The position numbers were made by a program, and so were the translations under genes. Of a stretch of 11,068 bases of DNA, positions 6,594-11,068 are shown one piece after another. The DNA lies in NCBI GenBank assembly GCA_964353405.1, contig CAYGWJ010000410.1, positions 1 to 11,068 of the forward strand, in the 5' to 3' direction. Position 1 is the stretch's first letter; each line of letters begins with the position of its first letter. The notes beneath the pieces were generated by a model that searched no databases, was not told the origin of the DNA, and worked only from the letters and a program-made list of their open reading frames with translations. This DNA is from JBGLNJ01 sp964353405 (GTDB lineage: Bacteria > Chloroflexota > Anaerolineae > Fen-1058).

Positions 6594-6928
6594 ATTTTGT
6601 GCAGGCCCGCGTGAATTTCTGCATGGCAATTGCTGCAGACCAGAAGGCATTCATCCAGTTCGGCTTTGACCTTCTCCCAAGATCGGGTATACCCTTTCGC
6701 GCCGATTCCAAATTCCTTTTCGCCCTCGTGATGGAATGACAGTGCATCCAGGCATCGGTCATAGCCGCACAGCGCACACTTGCCGCCCTTGTATTTGACA
6801 GCCATCTCCTTGAGCGCTTTTCTGCGTTGTGTCACGTAATACTTGTTCTTGCATTCTGGACTGCAAAATCGCCGCTGACGGCCAGTCAAGGACTTGCTAC
6901 AAAGATGCCACTCGCAAGTGTTTCCCAC
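6590..6928 (-). CDS. Free-standing HNH endonuclease
   Basis: A small DNA-nicking or cleaving enzyme of the HNH superfamily. Numbered from the GTG start, residues 5-26 form a zinc-finger-like module (C5, C10, C22, C26, with GRQRRFCSPECKNKYY). A second Zn site follows, made of CALCG (C51, C54) and CSNCH (C98, C101). The catalytic core is LSFHH (H66/H67), N100 and H106 in CHAEIH. The pattern is typical of phage- and intron-associated HNH proteins. I chose the GTG at 6928 because AGGGGA lies 6 bases upstream; an in-frame TTG at 6949 (119 aa) is the alternative, with a weaker AAGG. The gene begins 27 bases after the protease stop and ends 41 bases before the intron-split tRNA-Asn. That position next to a group I intron suggests a homing-related role, but orphan HNH genes are common and the target is unknown. 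Confidence 0.88.
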   Translation of the reverse strand: MGNTCEWHLCSKSLTGRQRRFCSPECKNKYYVTQRRKALKEMAVKYKGGKCALCGYDRCLDALSFHHEGEKEFGIGAKGYTRSWEKVKAELDECLLVCSNCHAEIHAGLHKI

Positions 6929-6955
6929 GTGGTTTCCCCTATCGCCCAAGAGACC

Positions 6956-9900
6956 TTATTGCTTCATAACCAGTGGCAAGTAGATAGGCTGACCGATAAA
7001 CAAAGACACTTGCCACAGGCGATTGTTGTCCCACATCACGGTGGTCGTCATATCCCTGTCTCCCACCTTGAACTTTATTGCACGGCCCGGTGCGCCACAT
7101 CCAGATAGACTCGGTTCATCGGCGAACACATGGATGCTGTAGACGATCTGGTCGTCCACCTTCAAAGTCCGTCCCTGCCCACAGGCGTTGCCGTTCACCC
7201 AGACAGTCACCATCATTCCTGCCGTGGGCGTCAAGTCTGGCCCGCCAAGCACAGCGCCATAATATGTGGCGGGCGGGAACAAGACACCGGCAGAAGCCTG
7301 CATGGCATTTGTCCCCCCTCTCAGTCGCCATGGGACATTCTCTGTCACGCTGATCCAATACGAATGACCAAACTCGAGCACATTCAGATCCTTCACCCAG
7401 TCGGGTGCTCCTACACCGTAGACTCTCCACGGATCGGCAGTGTCGGTCATGACATAGCCATAGACGATGGTGTAATAACCCTCAATCGATCGCAAAGCTT
7501 CTGTCACTGGCCGTGTTGCCTGCACTGGGTAGCCTACAGGGTTCCAGCCGGGCCCATACAGCGGAATCTCGATGCTCGACATCAGCGCATACAAGCCCGG
7601 GCCTTGTGTGGGCGCCGAAACAAGATTGTGATACATGTTCAACTCAGTCGGCAACTGCTGCCACGAGGACCCATTCCACACATATACCCGCAGCCACCCT
7701 TCTTCGCCGGGCGGCACTTCACTGCCCAAATAACCGAAAGTGATAGACGTGCCGCTCAAATCGGGCGCGTGTGGCGACGCCGATAACAAGTAGGCACGAC
7801 CGACCAGCGTGGCCCACACGAGTGCAGACGGGATATAGGTTACCTCTTGCAGTGTATAGAACTCACCTTCAGCAAAGTTTAGATCATTCCCAAACAGGAT
7901 CACCTGACCGTCGGAGGAGAGTACCGGCGCGCCACGCGAACGCATGTGACCACCGCGCGATCGCATATGACCGGGGTTACCTCCCATTGTGTAACCGGTG
8001 ACCATCTCGCGGCGGGGTTCTGGCTCATTGATCCAAACTTGAACATAGCCCTCGGGCACCGGCTCATCGAAATGGAAAGTGCCAGCGTATTCCCCTGTCG
8101 CCACATACGCCAGCGTCATCGTAGGAGAAGCCGGGCTATCCACCGGAAAGAGTCGCGCCCTGAGCGACAGGCCGGACGACACATTCGTCACGCTGATGGC
8201 GATGGTCTGCGAGGTGACTGGAGTGACGATCACTTGTGGTTGCCAGCCAGATTTGGAGACCAACGCCAGTTGCTCGTCACCAGCGGTGATGACTTCGCAA
8301 CCTAACCGTTGAGCCGCCGGCTCGTAAACGCAGAGGCGGTCGCCAGGTCGCGCCCCCCGCGCCAGCACCTGGTCCAGCGATGGACTGCCCAGATCGGTCA
8401 GCCGGTCGCCCTGGAAGAGGAACGCGCGAGCGCTCGCACCCGGCTGAACGCGCCCGCCATCCTGAGACAGAAAGAAAACGGGCACGGGTAACACCATGGT
8501 TGGCGTGACCGGCTCGACGGTCCTGATCTGGGTCACCGCCAGTGGCAAGCCGGTGGGGCCAGCGTTGATGCGGCTACCGTTCAACCCGGGATAGAAAGTC
8601 GTCACCGTCGCCCAGTCCCAACGGCCTGTCTCTTTGGCTGGCAGCGTGTTCGAACACCCTGTGGTCCAACTGATCCCACCAGGATGGAGCTCACTATAGT
8701 CGTCACGATAGGGGTCGCTCATGGCCGTGCCTGTGCAGGTATCCACCGGAATAAGCAGACCATTCGTATCCAGGCCCAGGTAGTCATCGTCGAGGAAGAA
8801 GAGATAGTGACCCAACTCGTGAGCCAGGGTGCGCGGCCAGTCCTCGCCCAGGCTGCCGGTTGATTCACCGTAGCGGTTCCAGACGGCTCCCATGCGTAAC
8901 TGACCCGGTTCGTAGGTGAGGGTGGATGTCACTGGGTCGGTGATGACGGTGCTGGCGATGCCACCCTGGACCGCATTTGGCCACAGCCGGTTGGTGGCAT
9001 AGATTCTGACGTGCGCATCCAGCCACTTTTCCCGGTCGTGATAAATATTCACCTGGCCCAGCGCCGCTTGCCCGTTCGCCCAGTCATAGAGCAACTCGGA
9101 TGTGCGTTGCAGGTCAAACTGCAACTGGGACAAGAACTGCGCGTCATTGCGCGCATCCCATTCGAGCGAGATATCCAGGTTGAACAACACGAGCGGATTT
9201 GCCGCTGTGACGGTGAGCGCCTGCACGCCCGGCTTGAGGACTGGCGTGCCAGTGAGGCCGATGGCATTCGGTGTGGCGCTGGAATAGTACAGCGTGTAGG
9301 TATCAGTAGCCGTGATGGGCAGCAACGCAACGAGTGTGTCGTCGATGCCGATCCGGCCACGGCCCTGTAAGTAGCCGTGCCCATCGGTGCGGAAAGGCTT
9401 GCCCGAGCTATCGGCCATAGGCTCGGCGCTCACAGACTGGCCCGCGGGCAGGCGATAGACCATTGCCCCGGTGACGGCGTTGCTGATGGTCGTCGTTTCG
9501 CTGAACACTTGCACCTGTGTTCCGCGTACGCGGAAGGGGAAGGTGGTAGCTGAAGCATAAGGATGCTGAAAGATGGGCACACCGTTGGGGCCGGACGTGA
9601 GACTCGGATACGCTTCGATGCGAAACACGACATTATCCGATTGGCCAAAGAAGCCGCTCGCGAACGTATCCCAGTTGTAGACGTGCACGCCTGCGCTGTC
9701 TTGCACATGTAGGCCCCAGGCAAGCAGTTTGCCGATATTTCCGGGAGCGGTGTCTTCCACGCGCAACTTCCATGTGCCAGACGCACGTAGGCCATTCAAC
9801 CACGTCAATCTGCCTGCAGGCTTGTACGCTCCGCCGTATGGCATGGTAGCCGAGAGGATCGGAGTTGGTGCTGCGTCGTCGAACATCATTGTCTGAGAAA

Positions 9901-11068
9901 TCCCGCCTTGCAGTGTGCCTGCGTTCATGAGTGTCACAGTGAAACCTGTGGGCGCCTGCAGCACCAGCTGCAATTCGGAAGCTTGAGTGTGCGAAATCAC
10001 CACCCACACCTTCACATCGGTGGTGGTGAGTGGAGAAGTGGCCGTAAGCATCAGGGTCGAAGTGACAACGCTATTATCAGAGAGCGTAACCGTCGGTGTC
10101 AGATAGGTTTTGTCAAAGTATCGGCGCGGGGTGAGGGTCGTCGTTGGCGTGCCGCTCGCCGCCGTGGCAGTGTACCAATTGCCGCCGCCGTCTGGTGAGT
10201 AGTAAGCGCGGATAAAGCGCGCTTGATCACCTTCCGGATCAGACAGTGTATAGGATATGGGAATAACTTGAACGCCAAGTATGTCTGGCGTAGAAAGGAA
10301 ATTAGCGTTACTTGTGCGGCCAGGTCGGGTGGCCGCAACGTAAGGAGGGTTATTGGGTAGACGGGGAGCGCTGAACAGACGATTCAGGTAAACCTGGCTT
10401 TCTGTGTTATAGTTTCCACGTATTAGGTCAAGTACACCATCTCCGTCAATGTCCCCCAATGCTATACTCGTGGTGTATCTGATACCGCCTGGAAGGGTAA
10501 TCGGCGCGTTGAACCCCCCTGTCCTGTTGTTTAGATATACCTGGCTAGTCCGATCGTAGAAGTTCCCAAGCACCAGGTCCAACGCGCCGTCGCCGTTGAG
10601 ATCTCCTGCTGCAATGCTGTAAGTACATAGACCGCTGCCGGGCAAGGTGCTGAAAGCAGGAAATCTACCTCCTCCGCTATTGAAGTAAATCTGGCTAGGT
10701 CCAGTGCTGTTGGCAAGCACTATATCGAGTGTAGCATCGCCATTAAGATCCCCTAATACAACACTAAAGGTATTAGTAGCACTGCCCGGAGGATTAACTG
10801 GGGCATCGAAGTTCCCCGCTCCATTATTGAAGTACACTTGGCTAGGCTGGAACTGGTTACCAAACACCAGATCTAAAGCGCCATCGTTATCAAGGTCACC
10901 CACGGCTACGCTGTTAGTAGTATTGCCACTATTGGGGAGAATGACTGGCAAAGCAAATCCCCCTGCTCCATTATTGAGATATATCTGACTAGGTGCACCA
11001 AAGTTGCCGAGCACAATATCCAATGCGCCATCGCCGTTGAGATCGCCTAGCGCGACACTCCTGGTATC
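6956..11068 (-). CDS. Large secreted metallopeptidase with VCBS repeats and P-domain (5' end off window)
   Basis: The frame is open at the right edge (11068 is the first base of a codon) and ends with TAA at 6956-6958, giving 1370 residues of a longer protein. Residues 1-232 hold five VCBS/FG-GAP-like units with calcium-binding DLNGDG motifs. Residues about 325-455 resemble the P/Homo-B domain of subtilisin-like proteases (SHTQASELQLVLQAPTGFTV, FDDAAP, GTWKLRVEDTAPG). A metallopeptidase region has the zinc motif HELGH (H750, E751, H754) followed by FFLDDDY and a Cys-containing CTGTAMSDPY segment, resembling the HExxH...DEY type of gluzincin/CLCA-like proteases. The C-terminal third is beta-rich, with many Trp/Tyr/Gly residues, a duplicated GHMRSRG, and a final YLPLVMKQ. 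No signal peptide is visible because the start is missing. It is probably exported and acts on extracellular proteins; the substrate is unknown. Domain names are from motifs, not searches. Confidence 0.88.
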   Translation of the reverse strand, partial: DTRSVALGDLNGDGALDIVLGNFGAPSQIYLNNGAGGFALPVILPNSGNTTNSVAVGDLDNDGALDLVFGNQFQPSQVYFNNGAGNFDAPVNPPGSATNTFSVVLGDLNGDATLDIVLANSTGPSQIYFNSGGGRFPAFSTLPGSGLCTYSIAAGDLNGDGALDLVLGNFYDRTSQVYLNNRTGGFNAPITLPGGIRYTTSIALGDIDGDGVLDLIRGNYNTESQVYLNRLFSAPRLPNNPPYVAATRPGRTSNANFLSTPDILGVQVIPISYTLSDPEGDQARFIRAYYSPDGGGNWYTATAASGTPTTTLTPRRYFDKTYLTPTVTLSDNSVVTSTLMLTATSPLTTTDVKVWVVISHTQASELQLVLQAPTGFTVTLMNAGTLQGGISQTMMFDDAAPTPILSATMPYGGAYKPAGRLTWLNGLRASGTWKLRVEDTAPGNIGKLLAWGLHVQDSAGVHVYNWDTFASGFFGQSDNVVFRIEAYPSLTSGPNGVPIFQHPYASATTFPFRVRGTQVQVFSETTTISNAVTGAMVYRLPAGQSVSAEPMADSSGKPFRTDGHGYLQGRGRIGIDDTLVALLPITATDTYTLYYSSATPNAIGLTGTPVLKPGVQALTVTAANPLVLFNLDISLEWDARNDAQFLSQLQFDLQRTSELLYDWANGQAALGQVNIYHDREKWLDAHVRIYATNRLWPNAVQGGIASTVITDPVTSTLTYEPGQLRMGAVWNRYGESTGSLGEDWPRTLAHELGHYLFFLDDDYLGLDTNGLLIPVDTCTGTAMSDPYRDDYSELHPGGISWTTGCSNTLPAKETGRWDWATVTTFYPGLNGSRINAGPTGLPLAVTQIRTVEPVTPTMVLPVPVFFLSQDGGRVQPGASARAFLFQGDRLTDLGSPSLDQVLARGARPGDRLCVYEPAAQRLGCEVITAGDEQLALVSKSGWQPQVIVTPVTSQTIAISVTNVSSGLSLRARLFPVDSPASPTMTLAYVATGEYAGTFHFDEPVPEGYVQVWINEPEPRREMVTGYTMGGNPGHMRSRGGHMRSRGAPVLSSDGQVILFGNDLNFAEGEFYTLQEVTYIPSALVWATLVGRAYLLSASPHAPDLSGTSITFGYLGSEVPPGEEGWLRVYVWNGSSWQQLPTELNMYHNLVSAPTQGPGLYALMSSIEIPLYGPGWNPVGYPVQATRPVTEALRSIEGYYTIVYGYVMTDTADPWRVYGVGAPDWVKDLNVLEFGHSYWISVTENVPWRLRGGTNAMQASAGVLFPPATYYGAVLGGPDLTPTAGMMVTVWVNGNACGQGRTLKVDDQIVYSIHVFADEPSLSGCGAPGRAIKFKVGDRDMTTTVMWDNNRLWQVSLFIGQPIYLPLVMKQ
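10373..11068 (-). repeat. Five VCBS/FG-GAP-type coding repeats, 49-50 aa period
   Basis: Within the large protease the motif GDxxxDG recurs at residues 8, 57, 106, 155 and 205 (window numbering), a strict 49-residue period with one extra residue in the last unit. Each unit also has a SQ(I/V)Y(L/F)N turn. Beta-propellers of this type usually have about seven blades, so two or more further units probably lie beyond the right edge. The last base of the final unit is approximate. Confidence 0.85.

Noticed and set aside
7955..7970. GCGATCGC palindrome like the cyanobacterial HIP1 element
   Set aside because: A single occurrence in coding sequence is expected by chance in GC-rich DNA.

Overview
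The window looks like a chromosomal segment of a GC-rich bacterium, most likely a Chloroflexota (Anaerolineae- or Caldilineae-like) organism. This rests on three things: a large secreted protease ending in a YLPLVMKQ tail of a kind I associate with that phylum, short purine-rich 7-bp tandem repeats between genes, and a TgpA-like membrane transglutaminase. The taxon is inferred, with no marker gene to confirm it. Every gene I can support lies on the minus strand, so transcription runs from high to low coordinates.

Right part (11068 to 6956): the 3' 1370 codons of a very large secreted protein that enters from beyond the right edge. It has five 49-50-residue VCBS/FG-GAP-type repeats, a P/Homo-B-like domain, a HELGH zinc metallopeptidase domain, further beta-rich regions and the YLPLVMKQ tail. 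It is followed 27 bases later by a small free-standing HNH endonuclease gene (6928 to 6590).

Middle (6593 to 6184), the most notable part: a tRNA-Asn(GUU) gene split inside its anticodon (between U35 and U36) by a 250-nt ORF-less group I intron. The two exons (6514-6548 and 6226-6263) join to a perfect 73-nt cloverleaf. A consensus sigma-70-type promoter (TTGACG, 17 bp, TATAAT) precedes it, and its -35 box overlaps the stop codon of the HNH gene. A textbook intrinsic terminator with a GAAA loop follows 15 bases downstream. A free-standing HNH nuclease abutting a group I intron host gene suggests, as a hypothesis, a collaborative-homing or intron-acquisition pair.

Left part (6063 to 1): a tandem array of 7-bp units, then a promoter (TTGCCG, 17 bp, TATAAT), then four co-directional genes: an MFS exporter (5965-4631), an ABC ATPase (4564-3815), a second 7-bp repeat array beginning in the ATPase stop codon, a multi-spanning ABC exporter permease (from about 3512 to 1827), and a membrane transglutaminase (1796 to beyond the left edge). 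The ATPase and permease probably form one exporter. The MFS gene (66-bp gap) and the transglutaminase (30-bp gap) are close enough to be in the same transcript, but the roughly 300-bp gap before the permease may hold a break. Substrates cannot be read from sequence.
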